From the NCBI GenBank assembly GCA_016125005.1, contig WGMQ01000047.1, positions 1-64,000 on the forward strand: a stretch of DNA of 64,000 nucleotides, in the 5' to 3' direction. The DNA is from a bacterium. GTDB taxonomy: Bacteria > Sumerlaeota > Sumerlaeia > SLMS01. The notes beneath the pieces were generated by a model. That model was not told where the DNA came from, made no database searches, and was given only the letters and a program-made list of their open reading frames with translations. A program made the position numbers and the translations under genes. This document shows, piece by piece, positions 9,033 to 19,378 of the stretch (position 1 is its first letter; every line of letters starts with the position of its first letter).

Positions 9033-10670
9033 TCAATTGTTTTCTTGTGTATCATTTTGTTTCCCATCGGGGAAACCCTCACCCAGATAGTACTCGCCGT
9101 CGAGAAGATGACGGGCCGCCCGCCGGACCTGCCAGTCGATCGCCTCGCTGTCACGCAACTCCTCAAGGAATGGGCGCATCCTGTCGCGGTGCGGATACAA
9201 CAGGCGATAGACTGTCGCGCCGTTGTTGGGAATGTCGTCATCGCGCAGGTTCTCCATCATCAGGTCAAGCAACGGCCCATTGTTGCCGGGGCTCCAGTCC
9301 TCGATCCACTCGTTCATCACCTCGGCAAGGCGGCTTGCCATGAGGAAGTCGCGGGATTGCACCGCGATTTCCAAGCCAGCCTCCATCAGTTCCGGCTCAG
9401 GCTCGATGTCGCTGGCGGCACCGGCGCGGAGGCTCCACGCGTCGTTGTACCACCACGACGACCGACTGTCGGTTGTCAGGTTGGCGATGATCATTTCCTG
9501 GGCGTCCATGGCGCGTTCGCGATCGCCTGCCTCGAGGAGGAACTCGGCCCGCGCCACTTGGTCGTCCCGCGTGCCGGCGGTCAGTTCCTTGCGAACCATG
9601 GAGAAGACCTGCTGACGCTGGCTATGGATGGCCCGCTGCCAGGTGGTCGGCTGGTAGCCTTCGTCCTCCGAATCATAGTTGTTCGAGAGCGCCTGCAGCA
9701 TCCTCCAGCGCGCGGGAGTCAAGTACTCGCCCGAGAGCGGCGCCAGAATCGCCCGGAAGCGCACGTCCGTCAGCAGGTGCATGTTATCGCCATCAAGGAG
9801 CGCCTGGAACACGTCATCCGCCAGGCGGGGGCCCAGCCCCGGCTTCGCGGCCATGATCGCCAGCGCGTCCGTATAGTCGGGCAGGTGCTCCAGCAGGACG
9901 GCGCGCGCCAGCGGGCGGATCATGTCGCGATAAAGGTAGAAGTCCGCATCATCAGGACTCGTCACGATGACGCAGGCGGCCACTTGGGCGAGGCGGATTC
10001 TTTGTGCTGGGGAGAAAGCAGCCAGCCGCTCGCCCAAGGCGTCGGCGTTCTCCTCGGTCACGGCACGATCCACTTCCTCCACCCAGCAATGACTAATGCC
10101 CGCCGCGTGGCAAAGGAGCAACTGGGCAAGACGCAGGCCCTCCTGATCGAGCGGGCCACGAACAGCGACCCTGTCCCATCGTTGCTCGATGGCAGGCAGG
10201 ATGCCGTCGGGCCAGCCATCCAACCCTGCGAGCAGGATCTCCGCCGCGCCAAACGCATTCCCTCGGACGTTATCGTCCAGGAACTGGTCGAGCAGATAGT
10301 CGAGCAGTTCCTCGCGGGTCATGCTTTCCGGCGCGTTCTCGGCGCAGAAGAGCAGCGGCTCCACCCCCCAACGATGCGGGGTCTCGCGCAGTTCCGCCGC
10401 GCGAGACCGCATCGCTGCGCGAAGCGACGGTTCCCTCAAGGGACCCAGCCCCGAGACCACACCGGCGAAGTTCGCCAGCAGAAGTGAGGACGAGGTCGGC
10501 GTATCCCCCACGAGGTTGCGGAGAGTGGCCGAGGTCGGCTCGTCGCCCGCGAAGGCGAAAGCGGCCTCGTACTTCTCCCGAACCTCAGGGAATTCCCAGT
10601 CAGAACGAGCGTGTGCGGGGGCAGCCATGGCCGCGGCAATCGCGGCCACCAACAGGAGCAGGAGGGGCAT
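9033..10670 (-). CDS. Secreted protein of unknown function (545 aa, signal peptide)
   Basis: N-terminus MPLLLLLVAAIAAAMAAPAHA; no family recognised. Confidence 0.7.
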   Translation of the reverse strand: MPLLLLLVAAIAAAMAAPAHARSDWEFPEVREKYEAAFAFAGDEPTSATLRNLVGDTPTSSSLLLANFAGVVSGLGPLREPSLRAAMRSRAAELRETPHRWGVEPLLFCAENAPESMTREELLDYLLDQFLDDNVRGNAFGAAEILLAGLDGWPDGILPAIEQRWDRVAVRGPLDQEGLRLAQLLLCHAAGISHCWVEEVDRAVTEENADALGERLAAFSPAQRIRLAQVAACVIVTSPDDADFYLYRDMIRPLARAVLLEHLPDYTDALAIMAAKPGLGPRLADDVFQALLDGDNMHLLTDVRFRAILAPLSGEYLTPARWRMLQALSNNYDSEDEGYQPTTWQRAIHSQRQQVFSMVRKELTAGTRDDQVARAEFLLEAGDRERAMDAQEMIIANLTTDSRSSWWYNDAWSLRAGAASDIEPEPELMEAGLEIAVQSRDFLMASRLAEVMNEWIEDWSPGNNGPLLDLMMENLRDDDIPNNGATVYRLLYPHRDRMRPFLEELRDSEAIDWQVRRAARHLLDGEYYLGEGFPDGKQNDTQENN

Positions 10671-10899
10671 GGAACTGACTCGGGATGTGGGTGGGTGCGC
10701 GCCGATGGAATCACGTCAAACGCGCTTCACGACCTGCCCACCAACCGACGAACAACGTCAAGTCCGAAGTGATCCTTCGAAAGCAACAAAGTCGCCTCAA
10801 CGGGAAGGCCGCGTTCGAGCGGGGGCGGTGGCATCCCTCTTGCCTTGCCGGGGGGAGGAACCGTAGGAACTCGCCCCAGCTTTCCCTGAAGGAGCCCCA

Positions 10900-12060
10900 A
10901 TGAGCATCGCCCGCCGCAAGACACGTCAGCTCAAGGTCCGTCACGTCCCGATCGGTGGGGACGCACCCATCTCGGTCCAGACGATGACCAAGACCGACAC
11001 GCGCAATGTGGACGCCACGTTGTCGCAATTGGGCGATCTTCAGAAGGCCGGTGTCGACATCGTGCGGCTCGCCTGCCCCGACATCAAAGCCGCAGAAGCC
11101 TTCGATCAGATCATGAAGGCCGCACCGGTCCCGATCATTGCAGACATCCATTTCGACTATCGCCTGGCGCTTCGCGTGCTCGAGGCGGGAGTCGATGGCA
11201 TCCGACTCAATCCCGGTAATCTGGCCCGCAAGGACATGCTTCCGGAGATCGTTGCCCGCTGCCGCGAGCGGAACGTCCCGATCCGCATCGGCGTCAACAA
11301 CGGCAGCCTGCGCATGGACCTGCGCCGCAAGGTCTTCGCGGGGGCCATGACCACCGAGGACGCGATGGTTGAGTCCGCCCTCGACGAAATCCGCGCCATT
11401 GAGGACCTGGGCTACGATCAGATCAAGCTCTCGCTCAAGGCCTCCGACGTGCTCACCACCGTGAAGGCCTACCGCGCCATGGCGGACAAGACCGACGTTC
11501 CCTTTCACGTCGGCCTGACGGAAGCTGGTACCGTCCGCGCCGGCACCATCAAGAGTGCCATGGCGATCGGCGCGCTCCTCATTGACGGACTTTGCGACAC
11601 GATCCGCGTCTCGCTCACCGGCGATTCCCGCGAGGAAGTGTACGTCGGCCAGAAGATGCTGGCGAACCTGGGGCTGCGCAATGCGGGCCCCAACCTGGTC
11701 AGCTGTCCGAGCTGTGGTCGAGTCGAGATTGCCCTGGAGAAGGCCGCGCTCGCCGTCGAGGAAAGACTCCGAACCGGCTACGCCAACGAGAACATTTCGG
11801 TCTCGGTCATGGGCTGTGCGGTGAACGGTCCGGGCGAAGGCCAGATTTCCGACTTCGGCATCGCCGGTGGTCGCGGCAAGGGCGCCATCTATCGCCTCGG
11901 CAAGGTGGTACGCGGTTGCCGCGAGGACGAGATGGTCGACGTTCTCTTTCAGGAAATCGACAAATGGATTGCGGCTGGCCGACCGCAGGAAGAGGTTGAT
12001 CCTGAGGTTCTCGAGTCGGTGCTCAATGCCAAGCCGATGAACGAGACCGCCAACGTCTAG
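10900..12060 (+). CDS. ispG: (E)-4-hydroxy-3-methylbut-2-enyl-diphosphate synthase
   Basis: RRKTRQLKVRHVPIGGDAPISVQTMTKTDT; SCPSCGR; GCAVNGPGEGQISDFGIAGG. Confidence 0.96.
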   Translation: MSIARRKTRQLKVRHVPIGGDAPISVQTMTKTDTRNVDATLSQLGDLQKAGVDIVRLACPDIKAAEAFDQIMKAAPVPIIADIHFDYRLALRVLEAGVDGIRLNPGNLARKDMLPEIVARCRERNVPIRIGVNNGSLRMDLRRKVFAGAMTTEDAMVESALDEIRAIEDLGYDQIKLSLKASDVLTTVKAYRAMADKTDVPFHVGLTEAGTVRAGTIKSAMAIGALLIDGLCDTIRVSLTGDSREEVYVGQKMLANLGLRNAGPNLVSCPSCGRVEIALEKAALAVEERLRTGYANENISVSVMGCAVNGPGEGQISDFGIAGGRGKGAIYRLGKVVRGCREDEMVDVLFQEIDKWIAAGRPQEEVDPEVLESVLNAKPMNETANV

Positions 12061-12082
12061 GATCACGCGGGGGAACTTTGCG

Positions 12083-12892
12083 ATGAGCACACTCGACAGC
12101 ACCTACCCACTCGCTGAGAAACAGATCGCTAGATATCAGCGCGACGGGCACATCGTGCTTCGCGAAGTTCTGCCCCGCGCCGAAGCGCTCGGTTGGCGCG
12201 CCCCCATCGAGACCGCTGTTGAAACTTGGCGCCGCGACCGCCGCCCGCTCGGCGAGCGCGAAACCACCTACGGTCGCGCCTTTGTACAGGTTACCAACCT
12301 TTGGAAGGTCGACGAGAAGGTTCGGCAATTCGCCCTGGCGCGCCGCTTCGGTCGCATCGCCGCCGAACTCATGGGCGTCGACGGCGTGCGCATGTACCAC
12401 GATCAGGCCCTTATCAAGGAGGCTGGCGGCGGGCACACCCCCTGGCATCAGGACCAATTCTATTGGCCCATCGCCAGCGACAAGACTATCACCATGTGGA
12501 TGCCGCTGGTGGATTGCCCCGGAGAAATGGGGCCGATGGTCTTCGCTTCGCGCCAGGACAAGCGCGGCTCCCGTGCCCAACTCGCCATCAGCGACAACTC
12601 CGCAGCCTACTTCACGAAGCTGGCTCGCGACGAGGCATGGGATCTCGCGACCTACGAGCTTCTTGCTGGCGACGCCACGTTCCATTCGGGGTGGGCGCCC
12701 CATCGTGCCACCGGCAACACGACCAAGGAAACCCGCGTGGTCATGACGATCATCTTCCACGCGGCCGATGCGAAAGTCTCCGAGATGCAGAACGAGTTCC
12801 AGCCCAAGGACCTCGAGGCTTTCTTCCCGGGACTCAAGCCCGGCGACGTTGCCGCCAGCCCCCTGAACCCTCTCGTTTGGTCCCGGTCCTGA
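12083..12892 (+). CDS. Phytanoyl-CoA dioxygenase (PhyH) family protein
   Basis: YHDQALIKEAGGGHTPWHQDQFYWP (HxD) ... FHSGWAPHRATGNTTKETRVVMT. Confidence 0.88.
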   Translation: MSTLDSTYPLAEKQIARYQRDGHIVLREVLPRAEALGWRAPIETAVETWRRDRRPLGERETTYGRAFVQVTNLWKVDEKVRQFALARRFGRIAAELMGVDGVRMYHDQALIKEAGGGHTPWHQDQFYWPIASDKTITMWMPLVDCPGEMGPMVFASRQDKRGSRAQLAISDNSAAYFTKLARDEAWDLATYELLAGDATFHSGWAPHRATGNTTKETRVVMTIIFHAADAKVSEMQNEFQPKDLEAFFPGLKPGDVAASPLNPLVWSRS

Positions 12893-12895
12893 TCC

Positions 12896-13558
12896 GTGGC
12901 CGGTCCCACCCCGATCATTAGCGAGCCGGTTGAGCTGTACCTCGCGCGATTGGCCGTGACCGACTGCGGCGTGCCGCCGGTTATCGAGGAACTCCACGCC
13001 GAGGCCAGTCGCCGCTGCTTCCCCATCGTCGGGCCAGAGGTCGGTCGCTTCTTCCGCCAGCTTGCCCTCCTGCGCCATCCGCGTCGGATCCTGGAACTTG
13101 GTAGCGGGTTCGGCTACTCGGCGCTGTGGTGGGCCCTTGGCGCGCCACAGGCAGAGATTCACCTCACAGATTGGAACCAGAACCTCCTCGACGAGGCGAT
13201 GCGCCATGCGGCGGCGCTCGGCGTGGCTCACCAGTTGCGCACCCACCAGGGGGACGCGCTGGTCATTGCCGAAGATTTGCCCGGGCCGTGGGACATCGTC
13301 TTTGCCGACCTGAACAAGGAACAATACCCCGAGGTGATCGACTTGGCGCGCAGGGCCCTTGCTGTCGGTGGGGTGCTCGTCTTCGACAACATCCTGTGGC
13401 ACGGTGAAGTCGCCGCGCCCGCCGCGGAGCAGCCTCCACCGGCCCGCGCGGTCGTCGAAGCCACGCGCCGTCTATACAACGATCCCGACTTCGCATGCAG
13501 CATCCTCCCCATTCGCGACGGCGTTCTGCTTGCTGTCAGGACCGGAGTTTCCCCTTGA
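12896..13558 (+). CDS. O-methyltransferase (class I SAM, COMT-like)
   Basis: [17 protein letters not shown]...[42 protein letters not shown] start. Confidence 0.88.
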   Translation: MAGPTPIISEPVELYLARLAVTDCGVPPVIEELHAEASRRCFPIVGPEVGRFFRQLALLRHPRRILELGSGFGYSALWWALGAPQAEIHLTDWNQNLLDEAMRHAAALGVAHQLRTHQGDALVIAEDLPGPWDIVFADLNKEQYPEVIDLARRALAVGGVLVFDNILWHGEVAAPAAEQPPPARAVVEATRRLYNDPDFACSILPIRDGVLLAVRTGVSP

Positions 13559-13920
13559 GCGATCCCAAGCTGACACGACTGGCGGAAGAGCTGGGCGTCA
13601 CCACGGCCCGGCGCCACATTTTCCTCTGCTGCGACCAGACCAAGCCAAAGTGCTGTGGGCGTGAGGAGAGCCTTGAGGCCTGGGAATACCTGAAGCGTCG
13701 CCTCAAGCAACTCGGCCTGAGCGACAAGGGCGGCATCATGCGCACCAAGGCAAACTGCCTTCGCCTGTGCGAGCGGGGACCCGTCGCCGTTGTCTATCCC
13801 GAAGGTGTCTGGTACCATGACTGCCGCCCTGACGTGCTGGAGCGCATCATCCAGGAACACCTCATCGGCGGTCGGCCAGTGCAGGAATACCTGATCGTGG
13901 AACATCCACTGGAGCCGTGA
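13555..13920 (+). CDS. (2Fe-2S) ferredoxin, thioredoxin-like fold
   Basis: [15 protein letters not shown]...[30 protein letters not shown] cysteine pattern; TTG start overlapping the upstream stop. Confidence 0.82.
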   Translation: MSDPKLTRLAEELGVTTARRHIFLCCDQTKPKCCGREESLEAWEYLKRRLKQLGLSDKGGIMRTKANCLRLCERGPVAVVYPEGVWYHDCRPDVLERIIQEHLIGGRPVQEYLIVEHPLEP

Positions 13921-14049
13921 GCCATCAGTCAGGGCGAACATCCCTGTGCCCGCGTCTTTCGCCCGGCACTTTCTTTTCGCCGTTGACCCTACACCATTGT
14001 CCTGCCAGTAAAACGGGGTTGCAACCACGCTCGCAGGGAGTTGGCATCA

Positions 14050-15357
14050 ATGCGTCCACGCTTGTCCTTCGTCCTGTTTTGTCTCCTGACTGCCTGGCTC
14101 ATGACGGGATGCGATCACTCCGAGCGCGAGCCCAAGCGCTCGCCCACGGCCACCCCCCCGGCGAACCCCAATGAACTTCGCATCTACATGGATCCGATCG
14201 GCAGGGCGGGGCTCCTGAACCGCATGATGGTGCAGGAGTTCTCCGAGCAGTTCGGAATCCCCGTGCAAATTATCAGCAACGTGGACGATGCCACCGACCG
14301 CCTTGACAAGATCACCCAGATCCTGGCGAGCCGCACGTCGGGCATCGACATCCTGATGATCGACTTCACCTGGGCGCCCATGCTTCACCAATACACCGAG
14401 GATCTGGCGCCGCGGCTGGGCCGGGAAAAGGACGAGTTCTTCCCTCAACTCATCCGCCAGAATACCGCTCAAGGGAAGCTGGTGGGCATCCCCATGTACG
14501 TCGACACGGGCATCCTCTACTACCGCGCCGACCTGATGGAAAAGTACGGCTACAGCGAGCCACCCGTCACTTGGGAAGAGATGGCCGCCATGGCAGCCCA
14601 TGTGCAGGAAGAGGAACGCAAGCGCGGCAACCTTGAGTTCTGGGGACTGGCTCTGGCTGCCAATGCGCAGGAGAACCTGACGTGTATGGCTCTCGAGTGG
14701 CAGGCCTCCGCGGGTGGTGGCACCATGGTGACGGACGGCGGGCGGGTGACGGTCAACAATCGCGGCACGGTCGAGGCTCTCACCATGGCGCGCGGCTGGA
14801 TTGGCAAGATCGCCCCCGAGCAGAGTCTCTCCATGGATAACGAAGCGGCCCGGCGCCAGTTCCAGGAGGGCAATGCGCTCTTCATGCGCGGCTGGAGTTA
14901 TGCCTGGGAGTTGCTGAACGACGACACGTCGGCGGTCCGTGGAAAGGTGAAGATCGCCCTTCTTCCCGGCGGCGTTGGCGGGCGTCGGTCCGTCCTCGGC
15001 GGCTGGCAGTTGGCCATTTCCGCCTCCAGTACCCGCAAGGATAACGCCTGGAAACTGGTCCAACACCTCACCTCGGCGAGGAGCCAACGTCTCCGGGCCA
15101 TGGAAGGAGGGTTCCCTCCCACACGCCCGAAGCTGTATGAGGACCCGAATCTCCAGCGCAAGCAGCCCCACCTGCCACTGATCGGCAGCGCGATCGGCAG
15201 CTCCGTCATGCGCCCCTCCCGCGGTGCTCGGAACCTCTACGGTCAGGTTTCCATGATCTACTTCACCGGTGTCTCCGACGTGCTCGCGGGCAGGAGCAAC
15301 CCGGAGGTCGGCCTGGACGTGATGGAGGCCAAGATGAAGCGAGCCTTGGAGCGCTGA
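14050..15357 (+). CDS. ABC transporter extracellular solute-binding lipoprotein (family 1)
   Basis: Lipobox LMTGC; GIPMYVDTGILYYRADLMEKYGYSEPPVTWEEM; ALFMRGWSYAWELLND. Confidence 0.9.
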   Translation: MRPRLSFVLFCLLTAWLMTGCDHSEREPKRSPTATPPANPNELRIYMDPIGRAGLLNRMMVQEFSEQFGIPVQIISNVDDATDRLDKITQILASRTSGIDILMIDFTWAPMLHQYTEDLAPRLGREKDEFFPQLIRQNTAQGKLVGIPMYVDTGILYYRADLMEKYGYSEPPVTWEEMAAMAAHVQEEERKRGNLEFWGLALAANAQENLTCMALEWQASAGGGTMVTDGGRVTVNNRGTVEALTMARGWIGKIAPEQSLSMDNEAARRQFQEGNALFMRGWSYAWELLNDDTSAVRGKVKIALLPGGVGGRRSVLGGWQLAISASSTRKDNAWKLVQHLTSARSQRLRAMEGGFPPTRPKLYEDPNLQRKQPHLPLIGSAIGSSVMRPSRGARNLYGQVSMIYFTGVSDVLAGRSNPEVGLDVMEAKMKRALER

Positions 15358-15437
15358 GTTTACCCTCGCGCACGATTCCCGCTTCCTCTCACTCTCGGCC
15401 ACTGGACTACTCGAAGGAAGGCATCGGGAACGGACGA

Positions 15438-16994
15438 ATGGACAAATGCGATCTGCTGGTGATCGGGATCGGAGCGGGTGGCGGGGCGTGTGCCCTTCGA
15501 GCCGCCGACTTGGGGATGCAGGTGATCGTCATCACCAGTTCCCTCCAATCCGACAAGGGATCGAATACCTCCTGGGCGCAAGGCGGCATCATCTACCGCA
15601 GCCCCGATGACTCGCCGGAGTTGCTCGCCAAGGACGTTCACGAGGCGGGCGTCGGCATCAGCAACCCCGCCGCCGTCGCGCTGCTAAGCACCCGCGGCCC
15701 GGATCTTGTCCGCGAACTCCTCATCGAGCGCTGCCAGGTTCCCTTCGATCGCACCAAGGACGGCGAGTTGGATTTCACCGAGGAGGCGGCGCACTCCCGC
15801 GCCCGCATCATCCACGTCGAGGACGCCACCGGTCGCTCCATCGCCCAGCATCTTGTCCGCGCCGTGAAGGACCACCCGAACATCACCGTGATCGAGCGCG
15901 CCGTTGCCGTGGACCTCATCATGCGCGGCCACCACACGGTCGATCCGCGCGACGTCTATCGCCGCCCGCGTTGTCTTGGCGCCTACATCCTCGAGCGCGA
16001 TCATGATCGGGTGCGCCCCATCATGGCGCGCGAGACCGTGCTGGCCACGGGAGGACTCGGCCAGATTTACCTGCACACCACCAACCCGCGTTCCGCCCGC
16101 GGAGACGGGCTGGCCATGGCCTATCGCGCCGGTGCCCGCGTCATCAATCTGGAGTACGTCCAGTTTCACCCGACGGCCCTGTATCATCGCCTCGCGCCCC
16201 GCTTCCTCCTGAGCGAGTCCCTGCGCGGCGAAGGCGCCCGGCTCGTGACCCGCGACGGCACTCCCTTCATGCAGAAGTATCACAAGCTCGGCGACCTGGC
16301 TCCCCGCGACGTCGTGGCCCGCGGCATCCAGGAGGAGATGATGGAGACTGGCGAGGACTGCATGTACCTCGACATCACCGACCACGACCCGGATTGGATT
16401 CGCGCCCGCTTCCCGCTGATCTATCAGACATGCAAGAGCTATGGCATCGACATCACGAAGGACCGCGTGCCCGTGGTGCCTGCCGCGCATTATGCCTGCG
16501 GCGGGGTGGCGGTGGACCTGGAGGGGCGCACGAACCTGACCGGCCTGCGGGCCGTCGGCGAGGTCAGCTGCACCGGGGTTCACGGCGCCAATCGACTCGC
16601 CTCCACGTCACTGCTCGAGGCCATCACCTGGGGCTATACGGCGGCAGAAGGCGCGGCACGCGACCTTCACGAAAACCCCATCCCGGACATCGAGACGGTC
16701 GAGCCCTGGCAGATGGAATCGGAGGAAGTCGACCCGACCCTCATCCAGCAGGACTGGGCGACCATCAAGATGACCATGTGGAACTACGTCGGCCTCGTGA
16801 GGACGCGCAAGCGGCTCAACCGGGCCCTGAAGATCCTGCGGGAATTGCAGTTCGAGATCGAGTCCTTCTATCGCCGCGCCAAGCCCACCGAGCAGGTCAT
16901 CGGCCTGCGAAACGGAGTGCAGACGGCGCTCGCCATCACGCACTCCGCCTATCGCAATCGTGTCAGTCGAGGCGGGCACTACCGCCTCGACTGA
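15438..16994 (+). CDS. nadB: L-aspartate oxidase
   Basis: FAD-binding GIGAGGGACALRAADLG; SNTSWAQGGI; EYVQFHPTALYH; GVHGANRLASTSLLEAITWG. Confidence 0.9.
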   Translation: MDKCDLLVIGIGAGGGACALRAADLGMQVIVITSSLQSDKGSNTSWAQGGIIYRSPDDSPELLAKDVHEAGVGISNPAAVALLSTRGPDLVRELLIERCQVPFDRTKDGELDFTEEAAHSRARIIHVEDATGRSIAQHLVRAVKDHPNITVIERAVAVDLIMRGHHTVDPRDVYRRPRCLGAYILERDHDRVRPIMARETVLATGGLGQIYLHTTNPRSARGDGLAMAYRAGARVINLEYVQFHPTALYHRLAPRFLLSESLRGEGARLVTRDGTPFMQKYHKLGDLAPRDVVARGIQEEMMETGEDCMYLDITDHDPDWIRARFPLIYQTCKSYGIDITKDRVPVVPAAHYACGGVAVDLEGRTNLTGLRAVGEVSCTGVHGANRLASTSLLEAITWGYTAAEGAARDLHENPIPDIETVEPWQMESEEVDPTLIQQDWATIKMTMWNYVGLVRTRKRLNRALKILRELQFEIESFYRRAKPTEQVIGLRNGVQTALAITHSAYRNRVSRGGHYRLD

Positions 16995-17000
16995 CAGAAG

Positions 17001-19373
17001 TCACTGCGGGAGACTCGCGGTCTCCATTTCCTTGATGGTTCCGTCGAGCAGGAACTCCATCACGGCACCCATGAGCGAGGCGCGTTGCTCCGCATCCTGC
17101 AGTGTCTCGAAGGGCACGCCGGACGCAACCACGCGCCCAGTCGTTGTCGAGGCCAGCATCGCGGTCGGGCCGCCCTCGCCGAACTGGAGAAGCGCCTTGG
17201 CGCCTTCGGCCGGCGTCAGCCCCGAGGCCACACGCACCGGATAGACCGCACCATCGTTACCCTTCTCGAAGCCCAGCGGTGGGAACTGGGTGAAGACCTT
17301 CGCTCCCACGACGGGGCGGATGTCCGCCGCGTCCGACAGGGCCTTGGAATCGGCCACGCCGAGCGTCGCGAGGAAGCCCTTTCCGTTCTCCGCTGAGGCG
17401 AGATCGTTGGCCCATTCGGTGCCGGAGACAAGCAGCGCGCCGTCACCGGACAGGTACTCACGAACGAGCGCCTGCTCGCCGGTGGAGAACGCCTCGGTGG
17501 CGCCCTTCTCCTGACCCAGCATCCACACCACGGCGGGATAGCCCTTCAGCGTGTCGCTGGTCAGGGCCTCGTTGCTGGTGGAGTTGAAGGCGATGCCACG
17601 GGCCGCCAGCGCACTGCCGTGCTGGATCGCGTAGTCATGACTGTTCATGCGATCCAGGAACCCGCGCTGCGCCCCGTCCTCTTGAACGAGATTCATCTCT
17701 CGATCGAGGCGGTCGAAGCCATTGACCAACAGCACCCGGCGCTCGCCCTCAAGCGGCGTGCGGACGGCCAGCGTTTCGGAGGGGAAGGACTCGCCGCCAG
17801 CGTTGCGCGCCGCCACGCGGTAGTAGCGCGTTTCGCCGGGAGCAGGCGCCGGGATCAGGACCGAGGTCTTCTCTGTCAGGCCACCGTTGTCGAAGCCCTT
17901 GCCGTTCGGCGAGGTCATGACGCGGTAGGAAGTGGCCGGATCGCCATCCTTGGCGGGCTGCCAGGTGAGCCGCACGCCATCGCCCTCGGCGATCGTGGCG
18001 AAGTGCGTCGGAACGCTCGGAAGCAGCGTCGTGGTGGTGAAGCCGTCCATGTTCTTCGTGTAGAACTCGACGACGCCCTCCATGGTGGAGCGGGCGATCA
18101 CGTCGCGGAACTGCGGGTGCAGGATGTAGGCGGCGTCCTCCGCGTTGTCATGGAAGCCATACTCGAACAGCGCCGCCGGCATGCGGTTGTTGTTGCGTGG
18201 ATTCGTCTCACCAAGCCAGCGCGTGATGCGACCATAGTCCGCCCAGGTGGCATCCCATTTCTGACGCACACCGGCCATGATGCGCTCATGGACGATGTTT
18301 TGAAGTTCGAGACCGGCGGGGAAACCGATGAAGTAGTCCTGACCTTCCCACGCATTGGGGCCATAGATGAAGCTGCTCAGCCCCCGCGCGCGCCCATTCG
18401 CCGCGTTGGTATGCCAGGCGATATAGATCGACTTGCCCAGTTCCCAGTCCTCGCACTCCCACTCGGCCCACATGGGCATGGCACTGACGCTGTTGAAGCC
18501 ACGCGTATCGGCCTCCGGTGAATAACCGGCGAAGAGGGCGTAGTACATGCCCGACTCCTCCCAGCGCGGTTTGCCGCTCGGGCGTCCGTCGGCCAGCGTG
18601 TCGCCCATGCCGCCGCCGAAACGAATCGCGTCGATGACAAAGGCACTCCCGGGCCCGTCTGTATGATTGTCGATGACCACCGAGCCCTTGGCCGCGTCCT
18701 TCCCCTTCTCGAACCAGTAGCGGCCCAGATAGGTCCAGGTGCCGCCGTCACGATTAAGGTCCTGAGTCCAGACCGTCGTGCCGCCCGTGTGATTGATGAC
18801 GAAGCGCGCATCGGTCGCCGTCGGGAGTCGACCTCCCTCCTTCGTGCGCGCCACGGTCGGAGCCGTCCGATACCACGCGTAAACCGCGTAGTAGCCATCC
18901 TCAGGAATCTTGGGGGTGAAAGTCGCCGATGCGGTGGCCTCGCCCGACGTGGACTCGGTCCAGATGCAGTCGTTCTGCCAGGTGTTTGGTCCGCGCCAGG
19001 TCTCCCACTTGCCCGTCAACTTCACGTCCTTGGAGGAACCCGCGTCGAGGATCACCATGTTGGTGTTCATGTCGCGCTCGCGCGTTGTATAGACACGGGC
19101 GCCCGCATTCCAGAGATAAGGAACGAGGAACTGGAGCACGGCCTCGGCGTTGCTGTGGTCCTCGATCAGGCCGTGACTGACGCCGCGCTGTGTGCCCCAG
19201 CGACCATTTGCATTCAGCATCCAGCCGTGGCCGGGACTGACAAAAACCGATGCGCCGGAAAGGGCGCCGGGAGGCTGCGGATCGGTGACAGGTTTCAACT
19301 CATCGAAGGCCGTTGCGGCGCTGGAAAGCGCCAGGACGGACGCCATGAAGGCAGAAAGGAAGGTCTTTGCCAT
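17001..19373 (-). CDS. Secreted N-acetylmuramoyl-L-alanine amidase-like protein with inserted golvesin-like domain and Fn3-like region
   Basis: Signal peptide MAKTFLSAFMASVLALSSAATA; VFVSPGHGWM; GLIEDHSNAEAV...GARVYTTRERD; golvesin-like GYYAVYAWYRTAPT...GSAFVIDAIRFGGGMG; IAWHTNAANG; LFEYGFHDNAEDA. Confidence 0.78.
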   Translation of the reverse strand: MAKTFLSAFMASVLALSSAATAFDELKPVTDPQPPGALSGASVFVSPGHGWMLNANGRWGTQRGVSHGLIEDHSNAEAVLQFLVPYLWNAGARVYTTRERDMNTNMVILDAGSSKDVKLTGKWETWRGPNTWQNDCIWTESTSGEATASATFTPKIPEDGYYAVYAWYRTAPTVARTKEGGRLPTATDARFVINHTGGTTVWTQDLNRDGGTWTYLGRYWFEKGKDAAKGSVVIDNHTDGPGSAFVIDAIRFGGGMGDTLADGRPSGKPRWEESGMYYALFAGYSPEADTRGFNSVSAMPMWAEWECEDWELGKSIYIAWHTNAANGRARGLSSFIYGPNAWEGQDYFIGFPAGLELQNIVHERIMAGVRQKWDATWADYGRITRWLGETNPRNNNRMPAALFEYGFHDNAEDAAYILHPQFRDVIARSTMEGVVEFYTKNMDGFTTTTLLPSVPTHFATIAEGDGVRLTWQPAKDGDPATSYRVMTSPNGKGFDNGGLTEKTSVLIPAPAPGETRYYRVAARNAGGESFPSETLAVRTPLEGERRVLLVNGFDRLDREMNLVQEDGAQRGFLDRMNSHDYAIQHGSALAARGIAFNSTSNEALTSDTLKGYPAVVWMLGQEKGATEAFSTGEQALVREYLSGDGALLVSGTEWANDLASAENGKGFLATLGVADSKALSDAADIRPVVGAKVFTQFPPLGFEKGNDGAVYPVRVASGLTPAEGAKALLQFGEGGPTAMLASTTTGRVVASGVPFETLQDAEQRASLMGAVMEFLLDGTIKEMETASLPQ

Positions 19374-19378
19374 TGGTG

